DNA from: Paraprevotella xylaniphila YIT 11841 | GTDB lineage: Bacteria; Bacteroidota; Bacteroidia; Bacteroidales; Bacteroidaceae | Reading direction: 5' to 3' | Assembly: GCF_000205165.1 (NCBI RefSeq) | Contig: NZ_GL883846.1 | Location: forward strand, 17,752-81,751 | Length of the DNA: 64,000 nucleotides | Part shown: positions 10,315 through 20,884 of the stretch, in pieces | Position numbering within the stretch: position 1 is the stretch's first letter | Layout of the letters: the number at the start of each line of letters is the position of its first letter | Translations under genes and position numbers: made by a program | Notes under the pieces: model-generated | Told to the model about the DNA's origin: nothing | Database searches by the model: none | Seen by the model: only the letters and a program-made list of their open reading frames with translations

Positions 10315-12519
10315 TCAGAACAGGCTCCACGAGACGGTGAGTCCGGCCATGACGATGGCCACCATCGACATGAGCTTGATGAGGATGTTCAGGCTTGGGC
10401 CGGAAGTGTCCTTGAACGGGTCGCCCACGGTGTCGCCCACCACGGTGGCACGGTGTACCTCGCCGCCCTTCCCGCCGAAATTACCTTCTTCGATATATTT
10501 CTTGGCATTGTCCCAGGCGCCACCGGAGTTGGCCATGAAGATAGCCAACACGAAACCGGCCGACAAGCCGCCGACCAAAAGGCCGATGACACCCGGTACG
10601 CCGAACACCAGTCCGGTAGCGATGGGAGCCACGATGGCCAACAGCGACGGGAAGACCATTTCGCGTTGTGCGCCTTTGGTGGAAATCTGCACGCAACGGG
10701 CATAATCCGGTTCGGCTTCTCCGCTCAGGATGCCCTTGATTTCACGGAACTGCCGCCGCACTTCCTCTACCATGTGAGCCGCTGCACGCCCTACGGCGTT
10801 CATGGTCAACCCACAGAACAGGAAAGCCATCATGCTGCCGATGAACATGCCCGAGAGGACCTTCGGGTTCATCAGCGTTACGTCATAGTAGGTCATGAAG
10901 TCGGTGAAAGAGGCGTCATGTATAGCCAACGTGTCGCCGTTCGGCATGGTCAGTACAGTTTCGCCCAAGCGTGTCAGCCCGATGCGGATTTCTTCAATAT
11001 AAGAAGCTAAAAGTGCCAGACCGGTCAGGGCTGCCGATCCGATGGCAAAGCCTTTGCCGGTAGCTGCCGTGGTGTTACCCAACGAATCCAAGGCATCTGT
11101 GCGTTTGCGCACAGCCTCGCCCAGTCCGCTCATTTCGGCGTTTCCGCCTGCATTGTCGGCTATGGGGCCGTAGGCGTCCGTGGCTAAGGTAATGCCCAAG
11201 GTGGAGAGCATGCCCACGGCGGCGATACCGATGCCGTAAAGCCCCATGCTCACGTTGGCAAAGTCGAACCCTGCAGCCAGCCAATAGGAAAGGATGATGC
11301 CGACAACGACGGCTATCACCGGAATGGTGGTGGACACCATGCCCAACCCGATACCGGAGATGATGACTGTGGCCGGACCCGTTTTTCCGCTCTCAGCCAA
11401 CAGTTGGGTGGGGCGGTAGGACTGTGACGTGTAATATTCCGTGGAGCGTCCGATGACGATACCCACCAAAAGCCCGATGACCACGGCAAACGAAATGTTC
11501 AGCCAGTTGTCTATCTGCAACACCCAAAGGATAAGGAAGGTCGCCACGACAATCAGGGCGGAACTCAGGTTCGTGCCTACGGACAGGGAGTTGAGCAGGT
11601 CTTTCATGCCAGCGTCTTCCTTGGTGCGCACGGAAAATATGCCTAAAATGGAGAGCAGGATGCCCACTGCGGCTATCAGCATCGGGGCAATGACCGCCTT
11701 GAACTGCATGTCCACGTCGCCTCCGGCCATGAATGCCGCGGCACCCAATGCGGAGGTGGCCAGGATGGAGCCGCAATAAGACTCGTACAGGTCGGCCCCC
11801 ATACCGGCCACGTCGCCCACGTTGTCGCCCACGTTGTCGGCTATCGTGGCCGGGTTGCGCGGGTCGTCCTCCGGGATACCGGCTTCCACCTTGCCTACCA
11901 AGTCCGCACCCACGTCAGCCGCTTTCGTGTAGATGCCGCCTCCCACACGGGCGAACAGGGCCTGCGTGCTGGCTCCCATGCCGAAGGTCAGCATGGTGGT
12001 GGTAATCATGCAGAGTTTGGCTGTCGGGGCGTAGATGTCGGCAGGGATAAAGGCATCCAAAAGGAGATACCAGAAAGAGATGTCGAACAGGCCGAGGCCG
12101 ACAACGACCAACCCCATGACCGCGCCGCTGCGGAAAGCTACGCGCAGTCCTTTGTTCAGGGAGTTACGGGCTGCGTTGGCTGTACGTGCCGATGCGTAGG
12201 TAGCCGTTTTCATGCCCAAAAAGCCGGAAAGTCCGGAGAAAAAACCACCGGTGAGGAAGGCTATCGGTACCCATGAGTTTTGCAGGTTGAAGCCGTAGGC
12301 CATGACCGAAAACAGCACGACGAGTGCCAGAAAGACCAGTCCCACGATTTTGTACTGTTGTTTCAAGTACGACATGGCACCTTGGCGCACATGCGAGGCG
12401 ATTTTCTGCATGGCCGGTGTGCCTTCACTCTCTCTCATCATCTGGCGGTAGAAGTACCAAGCCAGCAGCAATGCCAACAAGGATGATACGGGAATCATCC
12501 AAAACAGGAGATGCTCCAT
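10315..12519 (-). CDS. hppA: Membrane-bound ion-pumping pyrophosphatase
   Basis: The enzyme splits pyrophosphate and pumps H+ and/or Na+ out across the inner membrane. The product has 734 residues and about 16 membrane spans, the normal size. The acidic catalytic loops are intact: [40 protein letters not shown] and the C-terminal [17 protein letters not shown]. The segment [10 protein letters not shown] has Ala where K+-independent enzymes carry Lys, so this is the K+-dependent class, which includes Na+ pumps and the dual Na+/H+ pumps reported for Bacteroides. Which ion is moved cannot be read here. The gene is a single unit with its own promoter and hairpin. Confidence 0.96.
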   Translation of the reverse strand: MEHLLFWMIPVSSLLALLLAWYFYRQMMRESEGTPAMQKIASHVRQGAMSYLKQQYKIVGLVFLALVVLFSVMAYGFNLQNSWVPIAFLTGGFFSGLSGFLGMKTATYASARTANAARNSLNKGLRVAFRSGAVMGLVVVGLGLFDISFWYLLLDAFIPADIYAPTAKLCMITTTMLTFGMGASTQALFARVGGGIYTKAADVGADLVGKVEAGIPEDDPRNPATIADNVGDNVGDVAGMGADLYESYCGSILATSALGAAAFMAGGDVDMQFKAVIAPMLIAAVGILLSILGIFSVRTKEDAGMKDLLNSLSVGTNLSSALIVVATFLILWVLQIDNWLNISFAVVIGLLVGIVIGRSTEYYTSQSYRPTQLLAESGKTGPATVIISGIGLGMVSTTIPVIAVVVGIILSYWLAAGFDFANVSMGLYGIGIAAVGMLSTLGITLATDAYGPIADNAGGNAEMSGLGEAVRKRTDALDSLGNTTAATGKGFAIGSAALTGLALLASYIEEIRIGLTRLGETVLTMPNGDTLAIHDASFTDFMTYYDVTLMNPKVLSGMFIGSMMAFLFCGLTMNAVGRAAAHMVEEVRRQFREIKGILSGEAEPDYARCVQISTKGAQREMVFPSLLAIVAPIATGLVFGVPGVIGLLVGGLSAGFVLAIFMANSGGAWDNAKKYIEEGNFGGKGGEVHRATVVGDTVGDPFKDTSGPSLNILIKLMSMVAIVMAGLTVSWSLF

Positions 12520-12561
12520 AGTAAAATGTGTTTTTGAGTTAACGATATGTTATTGTCGTGG

Positions 12562-12593
12562 GCTAAGGTAGTGAAAAGCGGGGTTCGGACAAA
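12562..12593 (-). promoter_or_regulatory. hppA promoter
   Basis: On the minus strand, TTTG (12593-12590) and TACCTTAGC (12570-12562) are spaced by 19 bases, a one-mismatch version of TTTG-N19-TAnnTTTGC about 45 bases before the hppA ATG. Confidence 0.6.
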
Positions 12594-12660
12594 GAAAACT
12601 CTGTTAAAAAAGCACTTGGTTTGATTTTATGGATGAATAGGGGGAGTTGGAAATAAAAAG

Positions 12661-12696
12661 AACCGTTTGCATGCTTGGTAGGGCGTGCAAACGGTT
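12661..12696 (-). terminator. Intrinsic terminator of valS
   Basis: AACCGTTTGCA at 12661-12671 pairs with TGCAAACGGTT at 12686-12696. On the minus strand the stem is followed by TCTTTTTATTT, 27 bases past the valS stop. Confidence 0.8.
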
Positions 12697-12722
12697 GCTT
12701 CCAATAATAGTGGTGAAGGGCT

Positions 12723-15371
12723 TTACTTCTTCAACTTGGCCAAACTTTCTTTCAAAGCCGCGATTTTGCTTTCGGCATCGGCTTGTTTCTTGCGTTCCAT
12801 TTCCACCACGGCAGTGGGGGCGTTGGCTACGAAACGTTCGTTGGAAAGCTTTTTCAAGACACCTGCAAGGAAGCCTTCCAAGTGTTTCAGTTCGGCTTCT
12901 TGTTTGGCGATTTCCGCTTCCACGTCTATCAGGTTGCCCAACGGTACGGCATATTCCGTCGTGCCCACCATGAACGAAGCCGTGCCTTCGCCTTTCTGTA
13001 CCACAGTGTTGACGGCACTCAGATTGCCCATTTTCTTGATGACACCTTCAAAGTCTGCTTCCGGATTCCCGCCCACGACTTCCAATGTCAATGCCTCTTT
13101 CGGGGCGATGTTCTTTTGGTTGCGTACGGTACGCACGCCGGCCACGATGCTTTTTACGTTTTCGACATGGGAGATAAGTGTGGCATCGTCTTCCGTAGGT
13201 GCAGCGGTGTGGAGCGGTGAAATCATGATGCTCTCACCCGGCAGGCGGTCATAGATGTGTTGCCAAAGTTCTTCGGTGATGAAAGGCATGAACGGGTGCA
13301 GGAGTTTCAACAGCGTGTCGAAGAACGACAAGGTCTGTTCGTACGTCTTGTTGTCGATGGGCTGTCCGTAAGCCGGTTTGACCATTTCGAGGTACCAACT
13401 GGAGAACTCGTCCCAGAACAGCTTGTACACGGCCATGAGGGCCTCGCTCAGACGGTACTTCTTGAACAAGTCTGCCACTTCCCTTGCTGTGGTTCTCAGC
13501 ATGGCATCGAACCAACGTGTGGCGATGGCTGCCGTTTCCGGTTGCGCGATGTCGGCCGTCTGCCAGCCTTTCACGAGGCGGAAGGCGTTCCATATCTTGT
13601 TGTTGAAGTTGCGGCCTTGCTCGCAGAGTGCGTCGTCGAACAAGATGTCGTTACCTGCCGGGGCGGACAGCATCATTCCCATACGCACGCCGTCAGCACC
13701 GTATCGTTCTATCAAATCGAGCGGGTCGGGGCTGTTACCCAACGACTTACTCATCTTGCGTCCTAATTTGTCGCGCACGATGCCGGTGAAGTACACGTTC
13801 TTGAACGGCATCTTCCCTTCGTATTCGTAGCCTGCCATGATCATGCGCGCTACCCAGAAGAAGATGATGTCCGGACCCGTTACGAGGTCGGACGTGGGGT
13901 AATAGTAGTTGAGTTCTTCGTTGCCCGGATGGTTGATGCCGTCGAACAGCGAAATCGGCCATAACCAACTGGAGAACCAAGTGTCCAATGCGTCCTCGTC
14001 CTGACGTAGGTCGGATGCAGTCAGGTTGGTGTCACCGGTCTTCTCCTTGGCCAGTTCGAGTGCTTTTTCGGCGGTCTCGGCCACCACGAATCCGCCTTGC
14101 GGCAGGTAGTAGGCCGGGATGCGGTGTCCCCACCACAACTGTCGGCTTATGCACCAGTCTTTGATGTTCTCCATCCAGTGACGGTAAGTGTTTTTGTATT
14201 TGGCCGGATAGAACTTGATTTCGTCCTTCATCACCGGCTCCAAAGCGATTTGCGCCAAGTGTTCCATCTTCAGGAACCATTGCATGGAAAGCTTCGGTTC
14301 GATGGGCACGTTGGTGCGTTCGGAGAAGCCCACCTTGTTGGTATAGTCTTCCACTTTCTCCAACAATCCTGCTTTTTCCAAGTCGATGCAGATTTGCCTG
14401 CGCACGTCGAAACGGTCCATGCCCACGTACATCCCGGCAGCCTCGCTAATCGTGCCGTTGTCGTTGAAGATGTCGATGGAAGGCAGGTTGTATTTCTCGC
14501 CCAACATATAGTCGTTCACGTCGTGTGCCGGTGTCACCTTCAGGCAACCCGTTCCGAACTCGATGTCCACATAGTCGTCTTCGATGACGGGGATACAGCG
14601 GCCTACCAGAGGCACAATCACCTTTTGTCCTTTCAGCCACGTGTTCTTCGGGTCGTTCGGGTTGATACACATCGCCGTGTCGCCCATGATGGTTTCGGGG
14701 CGCGTGGTGGCTACCACGGCATAGCGTCCGCTTCCGTCCGGTTGGCCGTTTTCATTGGCTACCATATATTTCAGATAGTACAGCTTGCTGTGTTCTTCCT
14801 TGTAAATCACCTCCTCGTCCGAGAGGGCTGTCAGGGCTTTCGGATCCCAGTTCACCATACGTACGCCACGGTAAATCAATCCTTTCTTGTACAGGTCGCA
14901 GAACACCTTGATGACGCTTTCGCTCCGTTTCTCGTCCATGGTGAAAGCCGTGCGGTCCCAGTCGCAGCTAGCTCCTAATTTGCGCAACTGTTTCAGGATT
15001 ATGCCGCCGTGTTCGTCCGTCCATTCCCAGGCATATTTCAGGAACTCTTCGCGGGTGAGGTCGGTTTTCTTGATACCCTTTTCCGCCAAGCGGTTCACCA
15101 CCTTGGCTTCGGTGGCGATGGAAGCATGGTCGGTGCCTGGCACCCAACAAGCGTTCTTGCCGTCCATACGGGCGCGGCGCACGAGGATGTCTTGAATGGT
15201 TTCGTTGAGCACGTGCCCCATGTGGAGCACACCCGTCACATTGGGGGGCGGGATGACTACCGTATAAGGTTCGCGTCCGTCGGGTTTAGAACTGAAAAGC
15301 TTGTTGTCGAGCCAGTATTGGTACCATTTGCCCTCTACGTCGGCCGGATTGTATTTACTTGCTAATTCCAT
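12723..15371 (-). CDS. valS: Valyl-tRNA synthetase
   Basis: This class I aminoacyl-tRNA synthetase charges tRNA-Val. The product has 882 residues, a normal bacterial length. The HIGH-type motif is HMGH at 50-53 within [13 protein letters not shown], and the KMSKS motif lies near 537-541 in [17 protein letters not shown]. Between them is the CP1 editing domain, with [17 protein letters not shown] and [12 protein letters not shown]. The C-terminal 70 residues form the Lys/Glu/Ala-rich coiled coil typical of ValRS. The gene stands alone, with a -7 box 38 bases upstream and a strong terminator. Confidence 0.98.
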   Translation of the reverse strand: MELASKYNPADVEGKWYQYWLDNKLFSSKPDGREPYTVVIPPPNVTGVLHMGHVLNETIQDILVRRARMDGKNACWVPGTDHASIATEAKVVNRLAEKGIKKTDLTREEFLKYAWEWTDEHGGIILKQLRKLGASCDWDRTAFTMDEKRSESVIKVFCDLYKKGLIYRGVRMVNWDPKALTALSDEEVIYKEEHSKLYYLKYMVANENGQPDGSGRYAVVATTRPETIMGDTAMCINPNDPKNTWLKGQKVIVPLVGRCIPVIEDDYVDIEFGTGCLKVTPAHDVNDYMLGEKYNLPSIDIFNDNGTISEAAGMYVGMDRFDVRRQICIDLEKAGLLEKVEDYTNKVGFSERTNVPIEPKLSMQWFLKMEHLAQIALEPVMKDEIKFYPAKYKNTYRHWMENIKDWCISRQLWWGHRIPAYYLPQGGFVVAETAEKALELAKEKTGDTNLTASDLRQDEDALDTWFSSWLWPISLFDGINHPGNEELNYYYPTSDLVTGPDIIFFWVARMIMAGYEYEGKMPFKNVYFTGIVRDKLGRKMSKSLGNSPDPLDLIERYGADGVRMGMMLSAPAGNDILFDDALCEQGRNFNNKIWNAFRLVKGWQTADIAQPETAAIATRWFDAMLRTTAREVADLFKKYRLSEALMAVYKLFWDEFSSWYLEMVKPAYGQPIDNKTYEQTLSFFDTLLKLLHPFMPFITEELWQHIYDRLPGESIMISPLHTAAPTEDDATLISHVENVKSIVAGVRTVRNQKNIAPKEALTLEVVGGNPEADFEGVIKKMGNLSAVNTVVQKGEGTASFMVGTTEYAVPLGNLIDVEAEIAKQEAELKHLEGFLAGVLKKLSNERFVANAPTAVVEMERKKQADAESKIAALKESLAKLKK

Positions 15372-15408
15372 TGTATATAACGTTTTTATGTATTTCTTTT
15401 TAGGACTT

Positions 15409-15417
15409 GCAAAGTTA
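15409..15417 (-). promoter_or_regulatory. -7 box of valS
   Basis: The minus strand reads TAACTTTGC, an exact match to TAnnTTTGC, about 38 bases upstream of the valS ATG. No TTG box lies at the normal spacing. Confidence 0.55.
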
Positions 15418-15512
15418 CATAAAAAAGGTTATATATGCCGGAGTTTGGGACAATTAAATTACGGTAAATACCTTTGTGTACTCGGTAAATTCCGTTCGGT
15501 AGGTCAAGCATC

Positions 15513-16229
15513 TCATTGCAGTTCTTTTCCGATGATGGAACCGTCGTCATCTTTCTTGCAGATGTACGGCTTGCCGTCTTTGAAATAGCAGATGTCGTTA
15601 CTACCACCGTATAGGGTAGTGGATTTTAGCATAAAGAAACTGCCATCGTCAGACTCTTGGATGGCATAGTCCATTTTATTGGACATTTTTCCGTCCTTAA
15701 AATATTTACCAACAGTCCACTTGATGGCCTTGTACCGTCTTACCGTTTCGTCGGCAAATTTCTGTCCGTGTACTTCCTTGATGCCGTTGTACATGTAGAG
15801 GTTGTCTTCTTTCTTAAAATTGCTTCGGTCTTGATATTCTGCCCCATAGTAAATGTGGCTTGTTTCATTCAGGCAGACTACACCTTTCGATGCCCGATAA
15901 TGTTGTACGTGGTCTGTACTATCTTTGAATGCTTCTATTACAGGAAAGTAACGGATATTCCGTAGTGATTTGGTGGAAACTGCGACACTTTTATCCTTTT
16001 GTCGTGTTTCATATTTTTGGATTTTGCTTAAAATGGTGTCGCGAGCACCTTCTGTGATGGGGGTGTACAGGCTTCCTCCCGGCAGTAGGGCGGCTGCTTG
16101 AAGGGCATATACTGGCAATGCCTTAGGGGCGGTGGATGAAGGTTCTTTCGCCGTAGTATTTGTATTTACGCAAGAACATAAAATGCTGATGGTAAATGAT
16201 GATATGAAGATGAATAAATAGTATCTCAT
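15513..16229 (-). CDS. Hypothetical lipoprotein, tandem copy 2
   Basis: The 238-residue lipoprotein has a signal segment ending in the lipobox LCSC (Cys about 20) and a Thr/Ala/Pro linker. The globular part ends CYFKDGKPYICKKDDDGS, the same as in the neighbouring copy. Both contain LLPGGSLYT or LLPGGSLFT, a GARDTILSKI or GRDTILSKI block, and DRSNFKKEDNLYMYNG or FMYNG. No enzyme motif is visible and I do not recognise the family. It follows copy 1 after 186 bases and the cysteine protease gene further upstream on the same strand, so all three may be one transcript. Confidence 0.75.
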   Translation of the reverse strand: MRYYLFIFISSFTISILCSCVNTNTTAKEPSSTAPKALPVYALQAAALLPGGSLYTPITEGARDTILSKIQKYETRQKDKSVAVSTKSLRNIRYFPVIEAFKDSTDHVQHYRASKGVVCLNETSHIYYGAEYQDRSNFKKEDNLYMYNGIKEVHGQKFADETVRRYKAIKWTVGKYFKDGKMSNKMDYAIQESDDGSFFMLKSTTLYGGSNDICYFKDGKPYICKKDDDGSIIGKELQ

Positions 16230-16368
16230 AGCTTTGTTGGTAAAATAGGATTCATTTGCTATAAATCCCGTAATGGTTCATTCAAAATGTATTATGTTAT
16301 GTATTTCTTTTAGGACTTATGGGGAGTGAACAAGTTCATATAGATAAAGGTTGAGGCCATTAAATCGT

Positions 16369-16390
16369 GGAGGACACAAATGTGTCCTCC
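16369..16390 (-). terminator. Strong hairpin between the two lipoprotein copies
   Basis: GGAGGACACA and TGTGTCCTCC (10 bases each) are separated by two bases, 26 bases past the stop of copy 1 on the minus strand. There is no real T-run, so it may attenuate rather than stop transcription into copy 2. Confidence 0.45.
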
Positions 16391-16415
16391 TTGAAAGGCG
16401 TTCCCGGTAAGAACC

Positions 16416-17129
16416 TTATTGCAGTTCTTTTCCGATGATGGAACCGTCGTCATCTTTCTTGCAGATGTACGGTTTGCCGTCTTTGAAATAGCAGGCATTG
16501 ATGCTACGGCCGTATGGTGGTGAAATGTGTTTTAGGAGGAAGAAACTACCGTCATCAGACTCTTTGATGGCATAATCAATATCATCATTTAGCCCTCCAC
16601 CAGTATATGAATATGAAATAGTCCATTTGTTCGCCTTGTACCGCCTTACCATATCATCGGCAAATTCTTGCCCGAGCACTTCTTTTACGCCATTGTACAT
16701 GAAAAGGTTATCTTCTTTCTTAAAGTTGCTCCGGTCGTGGTAATAAGCTATATAGTAAGTAGGAATAGTTTCATCCACACATACAACGTCTTTGGATGGC
16801 CGGTAATAGGTTTTGCCGTTCTCACTGAATTCTTCCACTATAGGGAAGTAATGGAAATCTCGTTTAATTTGGGCGGTAAAGATTGGATTCTTTCTTTTTT
16901 GTTGGTTCTCGATTCTTCGGATTTTGCTCAAAATTGTGTCACGGCCGCCTTCGGTGAGCGCGGTGAATAGGCTTCCACCCGGTAACAGGGCTTTGGGTTG
17001 AATGGCATGTACGGGGGACACTTTAGGGGCGATGGCTGTAGGTTCTTCAGCCGTAATGTCAGTATTTACACAAGAAGATAAAATACTGATTCCAAACAAT
17101 AATATGAAAATGGATGAATTATATCTCAT
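16416..17129 (-). CDS. Hypothetical lipoprotein, tandem copy 1
   Basis: The 237-residue lipoprotein is closely related to the product of 15513-16229 over its full length. The lipobox is LSSC in the segment GISILSSCVNT. Divergence is greatest in the middle (residues about 70-130), and the last 60 residues are nearly unchanged, which suggests that the C-terminal part is the conserved functional surface. No motif points to an activity. It starts 46 bases downstream of the stop of the cysteine protease gene. A role as inhibitor, immunity protein or partner of that protease is possible but rests on position only. Confidence 0.75.
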   Translation of the reverse strand: MRYNSSIFILLFGISILSSCVNTDITAEEPTAIAPKVSPVHAIQPKALLPGGSLFTALTEGGRDTILSKIRRIENQQKRKNPIFTAQIKRDFHYFPIVEEFSENGKTYYRPSKDVVCVDETIPTYYIAYYHDRSNFKKEDNLFMYNGVKEVLGQEFADDMVRRYKANKWTISYSYTGGGLNDDIDYAIKESDDGSFFLLKHISPPYGRSINACYFKDGKPYICKKDDDGSIIGKELQ

Positions 17130-17175
17130 AGCTCTATGAATTTAATGTTATACTAATAAAAAAGACTTATAAGAC

Positions 17176-17820
17176 TTATTTGCTATACACCGCGTCATAA
17201 CTCATTAAGTCGTCCCAACTTATATCATGTATATGACCATCGGATGGATCCATTATCGTTATGGAACTTGAGCGGTCGTACCAATCTTTATTATAATATT
17301 GAGAGCGTACGAATACGACGCAATGTCCAAATTCTCCGTCTGCTTTTTGCAATAAAACGGGAGAGGATATGTATTCGTTTGGATTCATCAGTTGTTTCGC
17401 AAAAGTCGTACCGCTGACATTGTTATATCCTTCCGATTCAAAGAAGCGGTTGTCTCCTCCTGCCACTCCGAACTTTGAGAAAGTTTCTTTGGAAGTGCAT
17501 GTCGAGTTAGAATTATTATTGAACATCTCCATCGCAGCTTTGTATTTGTCATCAGGAATGTAAGATGAACCATAGACGTTGTAGTCTTTTCCAACTAAGA
17601 AATTGTGGATATAGTTAAAACAATGCGTACATTGCTCCGTACCGTCTACCGCTTCCATGGAGGCATAGACGCACCAAGCATCACCATCTTGTACAACATC
17701 GTCTACCTCCTCACTAAAGTCCACCTCTTTGGTCAAGGTGTCTTCTTCCCACTCGAAAGGAAATAAGGGCTGTGCTCCTGCCATTAGAATAATGATTAAG
17801 CTGAGAATTTTCTGTTTCAT
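17176..17820 (-). CDS. Secreted papain-like cysteine protease
   Basis: The 214-residue product starts at the ATG at 17820, which gives a clean signal peptide (KQKILSLIIILMAGAQPLF); an in-frame ATG eight codons upstream would put extra charged residues before it. The mature part has the order of a papain-fold protease: Cys50 in GDAWCVYASMEAV, His166 in GEFGHCVVFVRS, and Asp191 in ITIMDPSDGH, with a C..C pair (TEQCTHC) after the nucleophile block. This resembles the C39/C47/C70-like group of small secreted proteases. Substrate unknown. The DNA is visibly richer in A+T than valS and hppA. Two duplicated lipoprotein genes follow on the same strand. Confidence 0.7.
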   Translation of the reverse strand: MKQKILSLIIILMAGAQPLFPFEWEEDTLTKEVDFSEEVDDVVQDGDAWCVYASMEAVDGTEQCTHCFNYIHNFLVGKDYNVYGSSYIPDDKYKAAMEMFNNNSNSTCTSKETFSKFGVAGGDNRFFESEGYNNVSGTTFAKQLMNPNEYISSPVLLQKADGEFGHCVVFVRSQYYNKDWYDRSSSITIMDPSDGHIHDISWDDLMSYDAVYSK

Positions 17821-18047
17821 AAGCGTCCGTTTTTTAATAAACAAAAATAGTCTTTTCTCACCCCCTTGTTCTTGTAGGGCTGAATGCCAACTACATCTTT
17901 ATCTCCTGAATTTGGCAATTATAATGAAATGTTTTAGGATAGACAAGAAAATAGGTATAAAAAACATGATTTTAATATATATTACATATCAACGCGATTC
18001 TTCTTTATAAAAACTAATAAGGAGATGGAGGTTCAAGAATAAAATGT

Positions 18048-18055
18048 TACCTTTG
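18048..18055 (+). promoter_or_regulatory. -7 box of the K+ channel gene
   Basis: TACCTTTG matches TAnnTTTG and ends 20 bases before the ATG at 18076. No -33 box is clear. Confidence 0.5.
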
Positions 18056-18075
18056 GATGTTTAATTAGTGATAAA

Positions 18076-18894
18076 ATGGAAATAAAACACAGGGCGCATC
18101 CTACGATTCCGGCTCGGGGCAAGAAGAGGTTCGTGATTCATCATGAAAAGTTGTATCTTGCCGTACACCGATATTTAACGACAAGGTGGTTCCGCTATAC
18201 GGTCTTGTTTTTCATTGTCGGGGCGATTTTCTCCGTGATTTGCAGTTCTTTCGAGTCCTCTGCACCTTATCGCCTGCAATTATACAGCTTTTGTTATTTG
18301 GCCTCCTTCGTCTTTACGGTCGAATATGTGTTGCGCGTCATAGCAGCTCCTGTCCAATATCGTCAGTATCGTGCTTGGCGTTCCCGTTTCAGGTATTTGT
18401 TTTCGTTTTATGGTTTGATAGATTTTGTGGCTGTCATCCCCTTTCTCATCATTTACCTGTATCGGGAGACCATCTTTGTACATTTGGCGGTACTGGCCTA
18501 CATCTTAATGATTTTTAAGTTGATACGCTATTCCCGCTCGTTCCAACTTATCGGACGTGTGTTGCAGATGGTGAAGGATGAATTGATAACGGCTTGTACG
18601 GCTTGTGGCATCCTCTTAGGGTTTTCGGGCATCCTGATGTACTATATCGAACACGAGGCACAACCCGAAGCCTTTGCCAATATCGGCGACGGTTTTTGGT
18701 GGGCTGTGGTGACGTTCACCACCGTGGGTTATGGGGATGTCTATCCGGTTACGGCATTGGGACGGTTGCTGAGCGGTGTGATTTGTATGGTAGGCATTGC
18801 GATGATAGCCATTCCCACTGGTCTTATATCTTCGGCTTTCATGAGTTTGATTCAAGAAAAGAAACGGAAAGAGGAAGAAGAACACAAAAACTGA
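18076..18894 (+). CDS. Voltage-gated-type potassium channel (6TM, one subunit)
   Basis: The 272-residue product has a short basic cytoplasmic N-terminus, about six membrane spans, and the K+ selectivity filter TTVGYGD at about 215-221 between the last two. The segment before the pore (IFKLIRYSRSFQLIGR) has spaced basic residues like an S4 voltage sensor, though with few charges. The protein ends in a short charged tail (EKKRKEEEEHKN) without an RCK or cyclic-nucleotide domain. Four subunits would form a K+ channel in the inner membrane. The gene stands alone between accessory genes, with its own -7 box. Confidence 0.9.
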   Translation: MEIKHRAHPTIPARGKKRFVIHHEKLYLAVHRYLTTRWFRYTVLFFIVGAIFSVICSSFESSAPYRLQLYSFCYLASFVFTVEYVLRVIAAPVQYRQYRAWRSRFRYLFSFYGLIDFVAVIPFLIIYLYRETIFVHLAVLAYILMIFKLIRYSRSFQLIGRVLQMVKDELITACTACGILLGFSGILMYYIEHEAQPEAFANIGDGFWWAVVTFTTVGYGDVYPVTALGRLLSGVICMVGIAMIAIPTGLISSAFMSLIQEKKRKEEEEHKN

Positions 18895-18954
18895 TTTCCG
18901 GAAAAGGGATTTTCATCCTCTACGTTGCCCGTCTTTTTGTCCTCTTGAAAGCGG

Positions 18955-18969
18955 AAAATCGTTTGGCGC
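18955..18969 (+). repeat. Dispersed intergenic repeat, copy b (partial)
   Basis: AAAATCGTTTGGCGC is the core shared with copies near 33711 and, with one change, 46119. The copy here is a single arm without a visible inverted partner, in the 317-base gap after the K+ channel gene. Nothing else was recognised in that gap. Confidence 0.5.
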
Positions 18970-19211
18970 GCATTTTTGAGGGATTTCTTTTGAGCATTGT
19001 TGTCTCTTTTTGAATTTCTGTTCTGGCTTGATTTGCTGTTTAAACCGTTATTTGGGTTGATTATTAAAAAAGTGCTGTATCCGATATGTGTTATATCATC
19101 ACAACTTGTCTAACTTTCGTTAAATATATTAAATGAGTGATGGGCTGAATGATTATTAGCATCCGTTTCTCATATTTGTTTCTATTTTTAGCCATCTTAA
19201 AAATAAGGTTT

Positions 19212-20180
19212 ATGAAAGAAAAAATAATTTATGTGTTCATGTTGTTGATAGTCATCGTTTCTTGTACGGAAGAGGAGTCGTTTGACGAATATGGCGTCAG
19301 GATATTAAAAAAGAATGGAGTCGTTTTTGCGATGGATTCGAGATTGTCACTCAATTTAGATGGTACAAACGACTATATGGGCGTAAGGAAAGAGAATGTG
19401 TTGACGTTTCCGGAAGGGGAATATGACGGATGGCGGTATTACGTGATAGGGAATATCGGGGCAGAACCGAATTATAAAATAATCGATGATCCGTCTATCC
19501 ATTATAAGGTATCATATATGCCGATGGAGAGGTGAGTCAGAAGGTGGTACCCCGTATTTTCTTGTCCATTCCTGGGGAATGGAAGTTTAAGTTAGTCGTC
19601 CAAAATGAGAAAAAGGATACCATTAGAGTCTCAAAGGTGGAAAACGTAGAGGTGTGGTTTCCGGATCCATTAGAAATTGAAGCAGCACTGTCAGATGACA
19701 TGTATGAGGCTTGGAATGAAACTTTGGAAGATGCCAGTGAAATGGGAAGGAGGGAAAAGTCTTTTTGGATATATGCAGTGGCAAAAAATGGTGAGGTCTC
19801 GGTGCAGAGAGATGAAATCAAAGATGGGCCATGGATTATGAATTGTGACGAAACCGCCCATACGGATTTTACTGCTCCTGAAATCATTTCTCCATTGGAT
19901 CCTTTGGATGAGGCTTGGTATCCTATCGGTTTTTTCCATACACATACCCCGTTGACTTATTGTCCACCGGAGGCGCATCGGGGAGTGGGGTTTTCCGGTG
20001 GGGATATACAAGCCGTGGGTGCGCACGGTATCGCCTTTTATCTTTTATGATTATAGTGCAGACTTTGAGGGGGAGATATATGGTGGCCATGATTTGCATC
20101 AGGCTGCTAAACTTTATTACGAGAATTGTGAAGAACGTCGTCCGACTCCGAAAAGTTGGGCGGATTTGGACACTTATTGA
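19212..20180 (+). pseudogene. JAMM/JAB-domain lipoprotein gene broken by two frameshifts
   Basis: Three frames add up to one plausible protein. 19212-19532 encodes a lipoprotein start (lipobox IVSC) and a beta-rich region. The frame at 19532-20030 continues it and holds a JAMM metalloprotease core: Glu in GRREKSFWIY, HTH in GFFHTHTP near 19935, and SGGD near 19998. The frame at about 20025-20180 carries the expected end (PFIFYDYSADFEGEIYGGHD). The first shift is -1 near 19530, and the second is +1 between 19998 and 20045, returning to the first frame. The first two parts could also be coupled genes with a GTGA overlap. It is either decayed, mis-sequenced or, less likely, recoded. Two related secreted-protein genes follow. 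Confidence 0.6.
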
Positions 20181-20188
20181 ATGGGATT

Positions 20189-20884
20189 ATGAGAAACGGA
20201 GTTAAAGTGATATGTGCCATAGGGCTTGCAAGTGCCTGCTTGTGTGGTGGGGCGCAGGAGCGTTACCGGGAGTATACCTACCATGTGGAGGGACGCAGGA
20301 CTGTGACGTTGGGAAACTACCTGATGGTGGTTCCGCCCCCATTCCCTATGACGGAAGCCGAACGTTTGGAGCGGGTGGAGAAATACAGGTCGGTTTGCGA
20401 CAGTCTGCTCAAGGAAAACGAATACCGTCGCTTGGGAGAGTGGAATTTTAAAGAACGTTGGGCATACCTGGAAGCCAAGGCCAAGAAAGTCATATTGCAG
20501 TTGTTGCCGGATTATTATTCGGACAACATGAATATTAGGGAGATGTCCGTAACGGAAATGAGAGTGTATGAACGAGAGCGTGCCATCAAGGTGTACAGTG
20601 CCTTGTTTTGGTTTGATCCAAGAATTGAAGACCGGGCGTATGAAAAAGATGCCCGGCGTCATGGTATGGTAGAGGTGAAGGTGTGTGATGAGGATGCGCA
20701 GGCTTATTCTTTTGAGGTACCCTATTATATTGGGATAAGGCTTTACCCTCCGGAGTGGGAAGACGGGTTGGCAAAGACATGGATTCCATTCCCTTATATC
20801 ATTCCCAACAGGAATTACAAGGGGAATATCGTGATGAGGCATGAAGTAATACCGAAAATTATAGAAAAGAGGTGGAAGCGATGA
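20189..20884 (+). CDS. Hypothetical secreted protein, paralogue of the next gene
   Basis: The 231-residue product starts at the ATG at 20189, which gives a signal peptide (VKVICAIGLASACLCGGAQ). The in-frame opening further upstream overlaps the JAMM gene and was not used. Like the next protein, it has a Pro-rich opening, a helix with many Lys/Arg/Glu, the block RWAYLEAKAKKVILQLLPDY, and a beta-rich second half (VKVCDEDAQAYSFEVPYYIG). I do not recognise the family and no catalytic motif is obvious. It begins 8 bases after the JAMM gene ends and overlaps the next gene by four bases, so the three are likely one transcript. Confidence 0.65.
   Translation: MRNGVKVICAIGLASACLCGGAQERYREYTYHVEGRRTVTLGNYLMVVPPPFPMTEAERLERVEKYRSVCDSLLKENEYRRLGEWNFKERWAYLEAKAKKVILQLLPDYYSDNMNIREMSVTEMRVYERERAIKVYSALFWFDPRIEDRAYEKDARRHGMVEVKVCDEDAQAYSFEVPYYIGIRLYPPEWEDGLAKTWIPFPYIIPNRNYKGNIVMRHEVIPKIIEKRWKR

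Larger units (their letters stand above)
15388..17180. repeat. Tandem duplication of a lipoprotein gene unit (about 0.9 kb)
   Basis: The two lipoprotein genes at 15513-16229 and 16416-17129 are direct repeats with a period near 905 bases. Their 3' ends are almost identical in DNA, and the match continues past the stop codons: ATGTATTTCTTTTTAGGACTT-like blocks lie at about 15387-15407 and 16296-16316. The duplication therefore took in the 3' flank as well as the coding sequence. The exact left and right limits were judged by eye. Confidence 0.7.

Noticed and set aside
17821..17844. Upstream ATG of the cysteine protease
   Set aside because: It adds eight mostly basic residues before a signal peptide that is already complete from the ATG at 17820.
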